A stretch of 64,000 nucleotides of DNA from Ascarosepion bandense (lineage: Eukaryota; Mollusca; Cephalopoda; Sepiida; Sepiidae). The position numbers and the translations under genes are program-made. Each line of letters begins with the position of its first letter. Within the stretch, counting starts at the first letter, position 1. Location: assembly GCA_037127315.1 (NCBI GenBank), contig JBBBDQ010001276.1, positions 480,001 through 544,000 on the forward strand, given 5' to 3'. Positions 31,880 to 41,648 of the stretch are shown here, piece after piece. A model generated the notes under the pieces. It was given only the letters and a program-made list of their open reading frames with translations. It did no database searches and had not been told where the DNA came from.

Positions 31880-32395
31880 AATGTGGAAATAAAGTTACTT
31901 TCTCACCGGCGCAATGTGGCTTCCCTGTGTCTCTTCTACAAATACTTTCACGGCTTCTGCTCCGTCCGATGAACTTAGCTCACTGGTACCCCCTATATAT
32001 GAATTTACTCGAGCCACAAGATTAGCAACTAGGTCCCACCCTTTTACTGTGAAACCGATAAATTGTAAACGCAAATTCTACTCCAGTAGCTTCTTTTCTT
32101 CCACTTCCCGCCTGTGGAATTTCCTTCCGTTTACTTGCTTTCCCGACGGCTACAATCTCCAAGAATTTAAATGTAAAGTCAATAGTCATCTCCTATCTCA
32201 CTAACCTGCATCCTCTCTCTCATGCTCCTTTTTCTGTCCACTCCACTCTCATCAGTATTCTCATCCTTCTCTTACCCACTTCCTGATAACCCCTATAACC
32301 TGTCACTCTTTCTCATAACTTACCTCCTGCGTAACCCCCTGCACAACAGTGGCAGTAAAATACCTTGCTTGGGGCAATATGATTATAAAAAAAAT
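31880..32395 (+). pseudogene. LINE-J 3' fragment
   Basis: Starts inside LSHRRNVASLCLFYKYFHGF, continues to RLWNFLPFTCFPDGYN and NSHLLSH, then the 3' region with TTGCTTGGGGCAATATGAT and an A run. One insertion (CCGT) shifts the frame near 31963. A TTTC microsatellite follows. Confidence 0.8.
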
Positions 32396-32403
32396 CCTAT
32401 GGT

Positions 32404-32443
<40 letters not shown>

Positions 32444-32645
32444 TATCCTCTCTGCTAATGCTCCTTTCTCCGTCCACTCCACTCTCATCAGTATTTTCAT
32501 CCTTCTCTTACCCACATCCTGACACCCCCTATAACCTGTCACTCTTTCTCATAACTTTCCTCCCATGTAACCCCCTGCAAAACAGTGGCAGTAAAATGCC
32601 TTGCTTGGGGAGATATGATTATAAAAAAATACTTGCGTCATCAGC
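32404..32645 (+). repeat. TTTC microsatellite and duplicated LINE-J 3' end
   Basis: TTTC repeats at 32404-32445. Then the LINE-J 3' untranslated region (CTCCACTCTCATCAG...TTGCTTGGGGAGATATGAT) occurs a second time, about 85-90% alike by eye to 32220-32395. Only the tail is duplicated, not the coding part. Confidence 0.8.
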
Positions 32646-32735
32646 ATAGATACTGATGGAATTTGAAATGTAGTTGATTAAAATTAAGAGCTAAGTAGGT
32701 TCAGCGTTAGGAACCACACAAATTAATATATATAT

Positions 32736-33150
32736 TGTTACGAGGATGCATTTATATAAAAACATATTATTAATAATGTCTAAAAAGTTATAGTAAGGGA
32801 TTTTATAGAGTCCTACTTGTTATCACAGAAAAGTTTTAATTCATGAAGTAGTTGTTAACTAGAGAAATTAGGAATAGAACGTTTTGGAAGGGTCTAGAAT
32901 GTTCCAGTTAAATCTAGAGAGTTGTAAAAGTTCTAGAAATATGCAAATTAGATGTTAGCCCCTATAAAAATAGGTTTTAGGCAGAGAACAGTCAGTCTGC
33001 TCCGGTTTGATTCAGGATTTCTATCCAACCGAAAGGATCTAATGGAAGTTGCTGACCAACTGAAACTTGAAAGAAAACCTCATGGAACAAAAAAGGGTAA
33101 ATACATATTTTTGACTCTTTCATTGACCATATTTAAAATAAATAAAGTAA
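32736..33150 (+). mobile_element. LTR-like repeat, left copy, truncated
   Basis: Begins TGTTACGAGGATGCATTT and includes a TATA box (CCCCTATAAAAATAGG near 32958), consistent with an LTR promoter. It aligns with 33559-34000 through CTCATGGAAC and GACTATTTCATTGA. The right end is lost at an RTE fragment. Confidence 0.55.
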
Positions 33151-33154
33151 ACTA

Positions 33155-33492
33155 AAATTGCCTGCGGATATCGTGGACTGAGCATGCAAGCAACGATGAG
33201 GTGTTTGAAAGAATGGCAACAAAAAGGAAATTAATACTGAGCATCAGGAAGAGATAACTGAAGTTTCTAGGACATGCAATAAGGAAGGAGAGCTTGGAGA
33301 ACCTGATACTGACTGGCCAGATAGAAGGAAAAAGAGACAGAGGAAACATATTTGCAGGGCCTGATCAGGTGGATGACGGAGCGGGGGTTGCGAGGTGTAA
33401 CTGGAGCAAACATACAAGAGGTAGGGAGACGTGGAGAACCATGATCGCCTACGTCCTGAAGGGACAGGGCACATAGAAGAAGAAGAAACTAA
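33155..33492 (+). pseudogene. RTE 3' fragment
   Basis: C-terminus of an RTE-like reverse transcriptase: RISWTEHASNDEV, TKRKLILSIRKR, KFLGHAIRKE, LENLILTGQIEGKRDRG, and a closing YVLKGQGT with a stop and GAAGAAGAAG tail. One frameshift near 33350 and a stop after RKR. Sits between the two LTR-like copies. Confidence 0.8.
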
Positions 33493-33558
33493 AATACTCT
33501 TATACAAAGCAAGAAAGGTAAAAGTTAAAAGAAAACAGAATACAATTTTACAAGCCAA

Positions 33559-34104
33559 TGAGTTGCAAGGATGCATTTATATATAAAAACAATATTAATA
33601 ATGTCTAAAAAATTGTAGTAAGGGATTCTATTGAGTCCTACTTGTTATTACAAAAAAGCTTTAATTCATGAAGTAGTTGTTAAATAGAGAAATTAGGAAT
33701 AAAACGTTCTGGAAAATTGTAGAATATTCCAGTAAAATCTAGAGAATTCTAAATGATTTCAGAAATATGCAAATTAGGTGTTAGCCCTTCTAAAAATAGA
33801 TTTTGGGAAGAGAGTAGTCGGTTGTTAAAAGGATTTGCTGACATTATCAACCCCGGCCCGATTCAAGATTTGTAAATCCAGCCGAAAGAATCTACGAAAA
33901 GTTGCCGACTAATTAAAACCTGAAAGATAATCTCATGGAACTAAGTGGGTAAATAGATTTTTTTGACTATTTCATTGATCAAACTAATAATTATTCTTTA
34001 TATACACATTTGTTGAGGATTTCCAAAAAGTATAGCACTTAGACTACTTCGCTAGCTTAACTGGGTAAAGACACGTGACACCTTCCCCTTCTCTCCTCGT
34101 AACA
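33559..34104 (+). mobile_element. LTR-like repeat, right copy
   Basis: Left end TGAGTTGCAAGGATGC (diverged from TGTTACGAGGATGC) and right end TCCTCGTAACA. The right end is the exact inverse of the left copy's TGTTACGAGGA, giving 11-bp terminal inverted repeats in the reconstructed LTR. No clear target duplication was found, so it may be a rearranged LTR pair or two solo LTRs. Confidence 0.55.
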
Positions 34105-34132
34105 CTCACCAGTAGTAATCTCTATGTATACA

Positions 34133-34545
34133 ACAAAAATTGGAGTGCCGAGTTCAAATTTCTGTTGAATTCCTTGTATTCACTTACACACATATACTCT
34201 TCGAAAAGTTATTAATCCACCTCTTTCCTTCAGTTATGGGTTAAATAATAAAACATATTGGGTTCTATAGTCTTGGTTGGCAACTAGTCTACCGCATAAA
34301 GCAATGGCAACCTACTGCGGGATAATCTTCTGCCCAGTCAGTCATGTCACTTTCGTGTATCACGTAAGGTATTTAACTGACTGACTGAATATAATAGTTG
34401 AAAGCATGGTTGAGGCTTCTCCTGGGCATAAAGTTGTATATTGTTATGAAGTAATAAACTGATCTCTCAGTATTTACTACTTAATATAATATCTATTCCA
34501 TCTCTAGACATGAGTCAAATTGGATTCTATATGATTCTATAATAC
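34133..34545 (+). mobile_element. SINE-A plus linker
   Basis: A SINE-A missing most of its head (starts AATTGGAGTGCCGAGTTC), then the body, a shortened 3' end (the hairpin is collapsed to TCACTTTCGTGT), then the SINE-A linker (ATAATAGTTGAAAGCATGG) and the beginning of another unit to about 34540. A decayed SINE-A dimer. Confidence 0.75.
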
Positions 34546-35045
34546 ACCTGCCGACCAATCTTAATGTCCACTGATCTGAGCCTCTTGGCACTTAGTGGAA
34601 AATATTAATTCATTTTATTGAACATTAAAATACCTAAAGCGATCTACATTGGTGTCATCAGGTGGAAACTGACAAAAGAGAGCACATTTAAGTTCCAGCC
34701 AGACTCAGGATTTAACCGGTCGGGAGGTGTATTGTGCTGACGTTATCGTAGGCGTGTTCCGTTGTGGGGGTGCTTTCTCATGTTTAGAGTGAAACAATGA
34801 AAGCGCCCGCCCCCAAATGCTGATGGGCGTAATTAAACCTCGAGAGGTGTCCTGTAACCTCTACATATTGGAAGTCGATTTGCGAACCGATAGATCAGCT
34901 GTTGGACCTCCCGGGGAACGAGACATCAGCGGGTAGACCACCCAAAGAACCCACGCGGACAACCGTTGGTGGCGGGGGGTGAGAGACCGGCAGCACCCAG
35001 TGAAGAGATAGGAACCCGATAAACGAAGTCGATTGAAAGCTTAAT
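34546..35045. other. GC-richer block, unassigned
   Basis: Clearly less AT-rich than its surroundings, with CCCGGGGAACGAGAC, GGTGGCGGGGGGTGAG and similar segments, ending near an A run at 35068. No reading frame or family recognised. It could be a further SINE or untranslated LTR-element sequence. Confidence 0.5.
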
Positions 35046-35344
35046 TCATTCTTGTAAAAAGATAGCAAAAAAAAAAAAAAAAAAAAAATACAAACTAAAA
35101 AAGCATATCTACAATTTTGGAAGAGCTTTGTTTCTTTCGTTATTTTTACTTGTGGATCTGGAGCAACTGGTTCCTCCCTGATTTACAAGATGATTTCTCA
35201 CAACAAAATGCATATTCTATTCATATGAACCTATCATAAACTCCTGTTGGCATTAAATAACCCATTGAAGTTGATAATCCGTAAAACAAAATGAGCCAAA
35301 GCGATAAAATCAATTTCTCTAGAAACAGTATCTATCTAAACTTA

Positions 35345-36041
35345 TTTGTCTCTGTGTGTGTGTGTCTGTGTGTGTGTGTGTGTCCGTTACCTATAGACTC
35401 CGAAACGGCTGAACCGATTTTCTTGAAAATTTACACTGTTGCGTCTGCGAGTGTTCTTAGCTAGGTTTTGTGTCAAGGTACCCCCGATAAATATCGAAAA
35501 TCGATAATAGAAAACATCGGGTTATAGAAGGTGTGGTCCGATTTTAATCAAATTTGATACACTCATAGACAAAGACATAAGAAACGATATTCAGAAGTTT
35601 CAAGGTTGCAGTTCTTACAATAGTGCAGAAAATCGATAATATATATATATAAAAGGTAAGATGTTTGTGTGTGTGTCTGTTTATCTGCCTGTATGTCTGT
35701 ATTTTTTTCAGCCATTTTATTTTAGTTTTTGCTTCGGGTTTGGCTCTAAGTAGGTATAATTGTAGTTCTTAGTCTCAGCCATCATACCATTTACTCAGAG
35801 GACTTATTTAGCCTTCAAAATTCAGTTTACGACGAAAAAAACTTATTTGATATCGATAGCAGGAAATCAAAGTTGGACTTACATCCATTCATTTTTCTTT
35901 CAGTCTACGGTTTCACTTTAACTGGAAACAACTGTTGCTTTTTAATCTTTCGTGCCAACGTCCAAAGAGTCTGAGCTCCATGACCATGGATTAGTATAAA
36001 AGCTTTCATTACACCCGAGCAACGCCGGGCTATACTGCTAG
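35345..36041 (+). mobile_element. Non-autonomous Helitron-like element, copy 1
   Basis: The right end is CACCCGAGCAACGCCGGG (a CCCG/CGGG hairpin) then CTATACTG and terminal CTAG at 36038-36041, followed by T. This is the Helitron 3' signature (hairpin, short spacer, CTRR, insertion before T). A homologous copy in the opposite orientation at 49845-50570 ends in the same way. No Rep/helicase coding seen. The 5' end lies in GT repeats and is uncertain. Confidence 0.7.
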
Positions 36042-36042
36042 T

Positions 36043-36250
36043 TCATATTAATCGTAATTTTAAACGTGTTCCGGCCTTATCTCTATGAATTCTTCTCCAT
36101 CTAGTCTAATGGAATTGTAATTGTACCAACGTTTGATCCCCGAGAAAGCGTTGACCGAAAGGCAGCCGAAGTCTTAATATTATTTTTAAAAAAATGAGCA
36201 TAAAATTGTGTTTATTCAGATTTGTATATTTGGTCTGTGGTATCAAATCA
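36043..36250 (+). repeat. PLE-linked dispersed repeat with hammerhead-like relic, copy 1
   Basis: About 200 bp shared with 59265-59475. It contains GAGAAAGCGTTGACCGAAAGGC, which can be read as a decayed core, then GAAA, then the short self-complementary AGGCAGCC. The core is too degraded to call a ribozyme by itself. Confidence 0.45.
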
Positions 36251-36279
36251 TTAGTCCGATATACACTACCGGCCATAAT

Positions 36280-36648
36280 TATTAGGTAACCCCAGTATTT
36301 GAAAAAAAAAAGATGTATTTCATATTATTTTTTGGTATTTATTGTCAAGTGAATAATTGCAAATGAAAATAGAATGGTTCTTTTGTTAATACTTCACAAT
36401 AACATGTGCATCAAATGAATTTATAAATATTTAATAATTACCTACATTTCAGTTTCATCAATGAAAGAATGAAAAAAATTTAAGGTGATTCGGACGAGTC
36501 CATCTTTGCTTCTTTGCCTTGTAAAATTTTGCAATGTAATCATAGCAAAAGAACCATTTTATTTTCATCCAAAAATAAATACTAAAATATGAAATACATC
36601 ATTTCTTTAAAAATAAAAACTGAGTTTGCCTAATAATTATGGCCGTTA

Positions 36649-36650
<2 letters not shown>
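36280..36650. repeat. Inverted-repeat element, Mariner/MITE-like
   Basis: The left end TAACGGCCATAATTATTAGG-like phrase (ACTACCGGCCATAATTATTAGG at 36267) is mirrored by CCTAATAATTATGGCCG near 36627-36643, and AAAGAACCATT blocks are also inverted. This suggests terminal inverted repeats of about 22 bp around 380 bp, as in Tc1/mariner-type MITEs. No transposase frame seen. Confidence 0.6.

Positions 36651-36652
<2 letters not shown>

Positions 36653-36704
<52 letters not shown>
36653..36704. repeat. TA microsatellite
   Basis: TA tract immediately 5' of a full SINE-H. Confidence 0.95.
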
Positions 36705-36708
<4 letters not shown>

Positions 36709-36921
36709 CGATAATGAATTGGAGCACTCTAGCTATTGGGCGTGTTTATACGCGCTAAAAAGCCTGCCTTCTTCTACCGGACGCTCGTAGCCTAGGGGTA
36801 GAATCGCCGACTGACGCCGATTCGGCCGGGTTTGAATCCTGGGTTAGGAAGCGACCTGAGTCAAAGCCGTACTGATGAGCTGTAATACAGCGAAACAGAT
36901 CTGTCTGCGGATGACTATAGT
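36705..36921 (+). mobile_element. SINE-H, full length (reference copy)
   Basis: About 215 bp. 5' segment ATTCGATAATGAATTGGAGC, then GCGTGTTTATACGCGC (an internal inverted repeat), then a tRNA-like region with A box TAGCCTAGGGGTAGA (36788-36802) and B box GGTTTGAATCC (36829-36839), a short spacer, then a hammerhead ribozyme (36867-36910) and the end GATGACTATAG. The two boxes suggest RNA polymerase III transcription through the ribozyme. TA repeats flank both sides. No RT-related tail recognised; which LINE mobilises it is unknown. Confidence 0.85.
36867..36910 (+). ncRNA. Hammerhead ribozyme, type I, SINE-H copy C
   Basis: Stem I CCGUA/UGCGG (5 pairs), CUGAUGA (36872-36878), stem II GCUGU-AAU-ACAGC (36879-36891), GAAA (36892-36895), stem III from the palindrome ACAGAUCUGU (3 pairs with a GAUC loop, or an intermolecular duplex), triplet GUC with cleavage expected between 36905 and 36906. 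Every conserved nucleotide matches the hammerhead consensus. Confidence 0.9.
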
Positions 36922-36924
36922 ATA

Positions 36925-37769
36925 TATATAGATATGGGAGGTGTGCGCACGAGCGTGTGCACGTGGGTGTTTTATCCAGTATTTTTTCTTATTGTTGTAA
37001 ACGTTATACTTACCATGTTTTTGTGTAGAGATAGATGTTATATATTTATATATTCATTTGATCGGTGCTTTATTTCGGTGTGGTCGGTGTGGTATGGCGA
37101 AAGATACTTGAAATGTTCGTATGGAAGGAGAGTTATACTTTTGGTCGGTGTGGAATTTCGCCCTTAGGTGTATTTGCATTGCCAGATTTAGAGGAAAAAT
37201 AAAATGTGTAAAATGTCAGTGTGTGTAGAGCACTGCTGGCAAAGCTGAATTTTGTTTTGACGATCAGGTTTTGACCTTTTTTAGGTCAGCGTCCGAAAAA
37301 TAACAAAACGCACTTGGTGGTGCCAGCTATCAATGAGATTTGCCTTAGTTAGGCGAAGTCTGACAGTAGTCAACAGTTTAGCAGTTTAACGAGGAGTTTA
37401 GCAGTTTTCAGTAAGCAGTTGAAGAAGTCAGTTGAGGACGGGCGCTGCCTGATGACTGCTGCCTCGATGCGGGTACGTTGACCCTCTGACCAGACCAACG
37501 CCCACTCTATGCCAAGTCACCAAAAAACAAATGAAAAATTTTGTATTACTTTTGATTGATATATGTGTTGATATTTGTCATTTTACTGTGTGAAAAAGCA
37601 AGTCACTTTGGGTCCAGTTTTAAGTGTCATTTTAGCTGTCGATAAGATCGTCATTTTGGTTGCAAGTTTTATTTTGTCAAAGGGATACACAACATACCTT
37701 TAATTTTGGTGCGCTGTGACTTGCTGTTTTTCTTTTAAAACAGATTGATCGACATTGGTTACTATGTCC

Positions 37770-37812
<43 letters not shown>
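36925..37812. repeat. Dispersed repeat copy and unassigned DNA
   Basis: The stretch 37060-37370 (ATGGAAGGAG, TGTATTTGCATTGC, GAATTTTGTTTTGACGATCAG, a TCAATGAGATT block) matches 41835-42062 plus 42729-42890, where a SINE-A multimer is inserted. The remainder is unassigned, ending in an AC microsatellite at 37771-37812. Confidence 0.65.
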
Positions 37813-37814
<2 letters not shown>

Positions 37815-38148
37815 TTAGGGCGCCGCTCTTATTTGACCACAAATGGACTGTTCCCATTGCTATATATAGCAATGGTGGATTCTCTACAGGAGAGTCGTAG
37901 AGAGTCACTTGAGAGTCTCTAATGAGTTACTGAAGAGTCAGTGCGAGTCAGTGAAGAGTTAGTCACACTTCCGGTGGCGTACCGGAAGTAATCACGTATA
38001 CACACGTCTTACGACGGATTGGACTCTTGTATCTTTCTATTGTAAATATTACTAATCACTTCTGTACATACTAACCGTCTTTCCGCGGAATACAACTTAT
38101 ATTCTGATTCTGTTGTTGAGTCATTCATTTATACTTGGCGACATAACA
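37813..38148 (+). mobile_element. Solo LTR 3, inserted in an AC tract
   Basis: Begins TGTTAGGGCGCC and ends GACATAACA. CACAC flanks both sides (37808-37812 and 38149-38153), weak evidence for a 5-bp target duplication because the site is an AC repeat. It is a diverged relative of solo LTRs 1 and 2, sharing the termini, an ACTTCCGG/CCGGAAGT inverted pair, a CGTCTTACGACGG block and a CTGTTGTTGAGT block. It has extra GAGTCA-like direct repeats in its first half. Confidence 0.87.
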
Positions 38149-38152
38149 CACA

Positions 38153-38183
<31 letters not shown>

Positions 38184-38188
38184 GCCTA
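38149..38188. repeat. CA/CG microsatellite
   Basis: CA repeats followed by CG repeats. Continuation of the tract split by solo LTR 3. Confidence 0.9.
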
Positions 38189-38428
38189 ACAAATCTAGAC
38201 GGTCGGTGGCTTTTTCGTTTGTCTGTGTGTGCTCTGCTCATGTACTGTCGAAAAAGTTGCTAGTTGAAACAAAAAGTAAGAACAAAGGAACAGCATAGTT
38301 TTTGATTTTGTATGTAGAGTCTGACTGTTGAGATTAGTGGTGTGGTTCTTTGGGATACAATGAAGGAAAGTAGAAATAATTAAAGTCAGAATAATTAAAG
38401 TTGGGGGGGGGAAAGTTGGTCAAAAAAG

Positions 38429-39024
38429 TTTCTTCTTCTTCTTCTCCTATGTGCCCTGTCCCTTCAGGACGTAGGCGATCATGGCTCTCCACGTCTCCCT
38501 ATCCCTTGTGGCTCTTAGTATGTTTGCTCCTGTTGCTTCTGTCAATCCCCGTTCCGTCATCCACCTGATCAGGCCCTGCAAATATGTTATCCGCTGCCTT
38601 CCTCTGTCTCTCCTTCCTTCTATCTGTCCAGTCAGTATCAGGTTCTCCAGGCTCTCCTTCCTCATTGCATGTCCCAGGAACTTCAGTTGTCTCTTCCTGA
38701 TGCTCAGCATCAATTTCCTTTTTGTTGCCATTCTTTCTAACACCTCGTCGTTGCTTGTATGCTCAGTCCACGATATCCGTAGCATCCTTCTGTAGAACCA
38801 CATTTCGGCCGCTTCCAGTTTTGTCCTCATTTTCGATGATATTGTCCAGCATTCACAGCCGTATTGAAGAACTGACATCACGTAGCAGTATAGAACTCTT
38901 TTCTTCGTTTCTATTGAGATTTTCCTGTGTGTTAGTATTTTGCTCATCTTCTGGAACGCGTCCTTTGCCATGCCAATTCGCCTTCGGATCTCCGTGTCGC
39001 ACTTTCCATCTCCTGTTAGAACAC
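38429..39024 (-). pseudogene. RTE-like reverse transcriptase, C-terminal part, uninterrupted
   Basis: The minus-strand frame (38447-39024) is open through GSVLTGDGKCDTEIRRRIG, KISIETKKRVLYCYV, YGCECWTISSKM, EMWFYRRMLRISWTEH, LKFLGHAMRKE, LTGQIEGRRDRGRQR and ends YVLKGQGT. This is the typical C-terminal tail after the RT core in RTE-clade LINEs. The 5' side is cut at about 39024, so the catalytic YADD and endonuclease are absent. It is the best preserved RTE copy here and may be young. Confidence 0.85.
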
Positions 39025-39588
39025 TTCCTAAAAGTTTACGGGGAAGTAAATGAAGAAATAGTCGAAAGAAATAGAACTGTCGGAGAAGATGAAGTCTTTG
39101 AGAAGCGAAGGACATTTTTTCGAATGCTTCCAGTGATAAACTTCGGTTTCGGCTCCAACCAATTTTGGCTGGTGAATGCCATCAATGGAATTACCTCCTA
39201 CCCACAATTTGTTATGATGAACATAAGAAAGCACCATAGTTAAGTTCTGTGAGGTTAACTGAGAATATTACAGGAACCAAAGGAAGAAAAGAAAGTTAGA
39301 CATACAATGGCAGATTTGTTGTGGGTTAAGACGTTAGAAAAGAAAACAGCGCATAAGAAAGGGAATTTGATTAGCGTCCTTTCGACATTGTGGGTAGCAA
39401 CTGCTGTCGGTGAAGAACACGTATAGATGTGGTATTTAGTGTAAGACGGAACCATTTTTAGACTAAGTTAGTTGGCAGCTTAGAACTGTAAATGTTTCGA
39501 ACTAATCTTCCAATCTAAACGCATGCCAGCATCATAAGATACGATCAGACCCTTAGGAATTTTTCGTTGTCGTTCTTCTCTCGTTTGG
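39025..39588. other. Unassigned sequence
   Basis: No family recognised. Short frames (for example 39028-39237 minus) carry no motif. Confidence 0.4.
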
Positions 39589-40500
39589 TTGTTGTTTTCT
39601 CAGACAAACTTAGAACTACATCTGTTCAACTTGTACAGCGAAAATATTTTGAGGACCCTAAATGCTATGCCAGAATTTGTAATCGGAGGCCACAATTTGA
39701 ACAACATAAGATACGCAGATGATACAGTGCTGATTGCAGACACGGAAATGAAACTACAAGGCCTCCTACAGAAGGTAGCTGAAGGGAGTGACAAGAAAGG
39801 ACTACAAATAATCTTCAAGAAAACCAAATGCATGGTCATCAGCAAAACGAGCAACCCAAACTGCCAAATACAGGTAGGAGGGTACTAAAATCAAGCAGGT
39901 ACAAACATTTAAATATCTGGGAAGTGTTCTAACTGAAGCCGGAAAGTGCGACACAGAGATCCGAATGCGAATTGGCGTGGCGAAGGAAGCATTCCAGAAG
40001 TTGAGTAAAGTATTAAGAAACAGAACAATTTCACTAGAAACAAAAAAGAGACGACTGGATTGCTATGTGACGTCAGTTCTTCAATATGGCAGTGAATGCT
40101 GGACAATATCATCAAAGATGAGGGAAAAACTTAAAGCAACTGAAATGTGGTTCTACAGAAGGATGCTGCGGATATCATGGATCATGCATATGAACAATGA
40201 CGAGGTTTTGGAAAGGATGGAGACGAAAAGGAAATTAATAATGAGCATCCGAAAGAGACAACTGAAGTTCCTGGGACATGCAATGAGGAAGGAGGGCTTG
40301 GAGAACCTGATACTAACAGGCCAGTTAGAGGGAAAAAGAGACAGAGGAAAGCAGCAGATAACATATTTGAAGCACCTGATCAAGTTAATGGCGGAACGAG
40401 GGTTGCGTGGTGTAACAGGAGAAATCGTGCTAAAAGCCACCAGGGATAGGGAGACGTAGAAAGCCATGATCGCCTACATCCTGAAAGGACAGGGCACACA
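39589..40500 (+). pseudogene. RTE-like reverse transcriptase fragment with YADD
   Basis: Contains the catalytic RYADDTVLIAD (about 39709-39740), then LLQKVAEGSDKKGL and TKCMVISK. A one-base frameshift near 39880 leads to TFKYLGSVLTEAGKCDTEI and the same C-terminal tail as 38447-39024 (RRMLRISW, LKFLGHAMRKE, LTGQLEGKRDRG). The codon at 40457-40459 is a stop where the intact copy has tryptophan. One frameshift and one stop separate it from an open frame across this region. Confidence 0.85.
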
Positions 40501-41062
40501 GAAGAAGAATATATATGCCAACTGTTTATAAGAAATTATAATGTGGGGATAAAATGGGGGATCAATTCTTTATTATAATCAATATATAAATTGATCCCTC
40601 GTTTTGTAGTCATGCTATTTTCTATACAGTTATATTCCAGATTTATGGGCTTGAGCTAGCTGATGACAGAACGAGGGTTGCATGGTGCAACAGGAGAAAG
40701 CGTGCTAAGAGCCACCAGGGATAGGTAGACGTGGAAAGCCATGATCGCATACGGCCTAAAAGGACAGGGCACATAGAAGAAGATATATGCCAACTGTTTA
40801 TAAGAAATTATAATGTGGATATAAAGTGGGGGCTCAAATCTATATAATAATCAATATATAAACTGATCCCTCATTTTGTGGCCTTGCTAGTTTCTATACA
40901 TTTATATTCTAGATTTATGGTCTTGAGCTAGTGGATGGCAGAGTGGGGTTTGGGTGGTGTAACAGGAGAAAGCGTGCTAAGAGCCACCAGGGATAGGGAG
41001 ACGTAGTAAGCCATGATCACCTACGTCCTGAAAGGACAGGGCACATAGAAGAAGAATCACGT
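40399..41062 (+). repeat. Tandem array of the RTE 3' end, about 273-bp period
   Basis: The last RTE codons plus about 150 bp of 3' flank repeat: GAGGGTTGC-like anchors near 40399, 40671 and 40945. Each complete unit contains an inverted repeat, GGGGGATCAATT / AATTGATCCCTC at 40556-40567 and 40589-40600 in the first unit. The second unit's arms are partly mutated. Confidence 0.85.
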
Positions 41063-41309
41063 CTTGGAATGTTGATTTTTTTAAGTGTACATTATATGTG
41101 GCGTAAAGCCGAGGTTATGAAGGACCTGGTTAGGTTTGGTCATTCCTCCGCCGTATTTGTTCCGGCGCTAACCGTTGCTTTCCGTCGTGGTACACAGCGC
41201 GTCTCAGTATGTATAGACGTACGACCTACTCTGTGGAAGTTAAAAAAAAACGGAACGAAAAAGAAGTAAAGTAAAACATATTTTTCCTGCAAATCGCGTT
41301 CTGGCCTGA

Positions 41310-41648
41310 TAAAATTCAGCCGTAACTTCTACTCCACAGTTTCTTTCCTCGCACTTCCCGACTGTGGAATTCTCTTCCAAACGATTGCTTCCCCGACGGC
41401 TACAATCTCCAGGAGTTTAAATGTAAGGCCAATAGACACCTCCTAACACACTAACCTGCTCCCATTCTATCAAGCACTCTTCCCATCTGCCTAACCCTCA
41501 TCCTCGGTATCCTTACTCATCTGTCACCTTCCTCCTGACATTCCCTATGTCTAACCACTCCTTCTCTTTACCTTCCCCTATGTAGCCCCATGCGCAATAG
41601 TGGCAGTAGAATGCCTTGCTTGGGGTGAGATGATTAAAAAAAAAAATT
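41310..41648 (+). pseudogene. LINE-J 3' fragment
   Basis: Begins in the coding tail (RNFYSTVSFLALPDCGIL...), then the 3' region and TTGCTTGGGGTGAGATGATT with an A run. Frameshifted. Confidence 0.8.

Noticed and set aside
34546..35045. Fragment of a host exon
   Set aside because: GC-richer than surroundings but stops in all frames and no splice-site arrangement could be supported.
36781..36845. Functional tRNA gene in the SINE-H head
   Set aside because: A and B boxes are present but the acceptor and anticodon arms do not pair; it is a SINE head.
36934..37167. 77-residue frame with hydrophobic runs
   Set aside because: Lies in a dispersed repeat; the homologous copy at 41835 does not keep the frame.
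38447..39024. Host gene candidate (longest interpretable frame)
   Set aside because: It is the RTE LINE C-terminus, matched by relics at 33155 and 39965.
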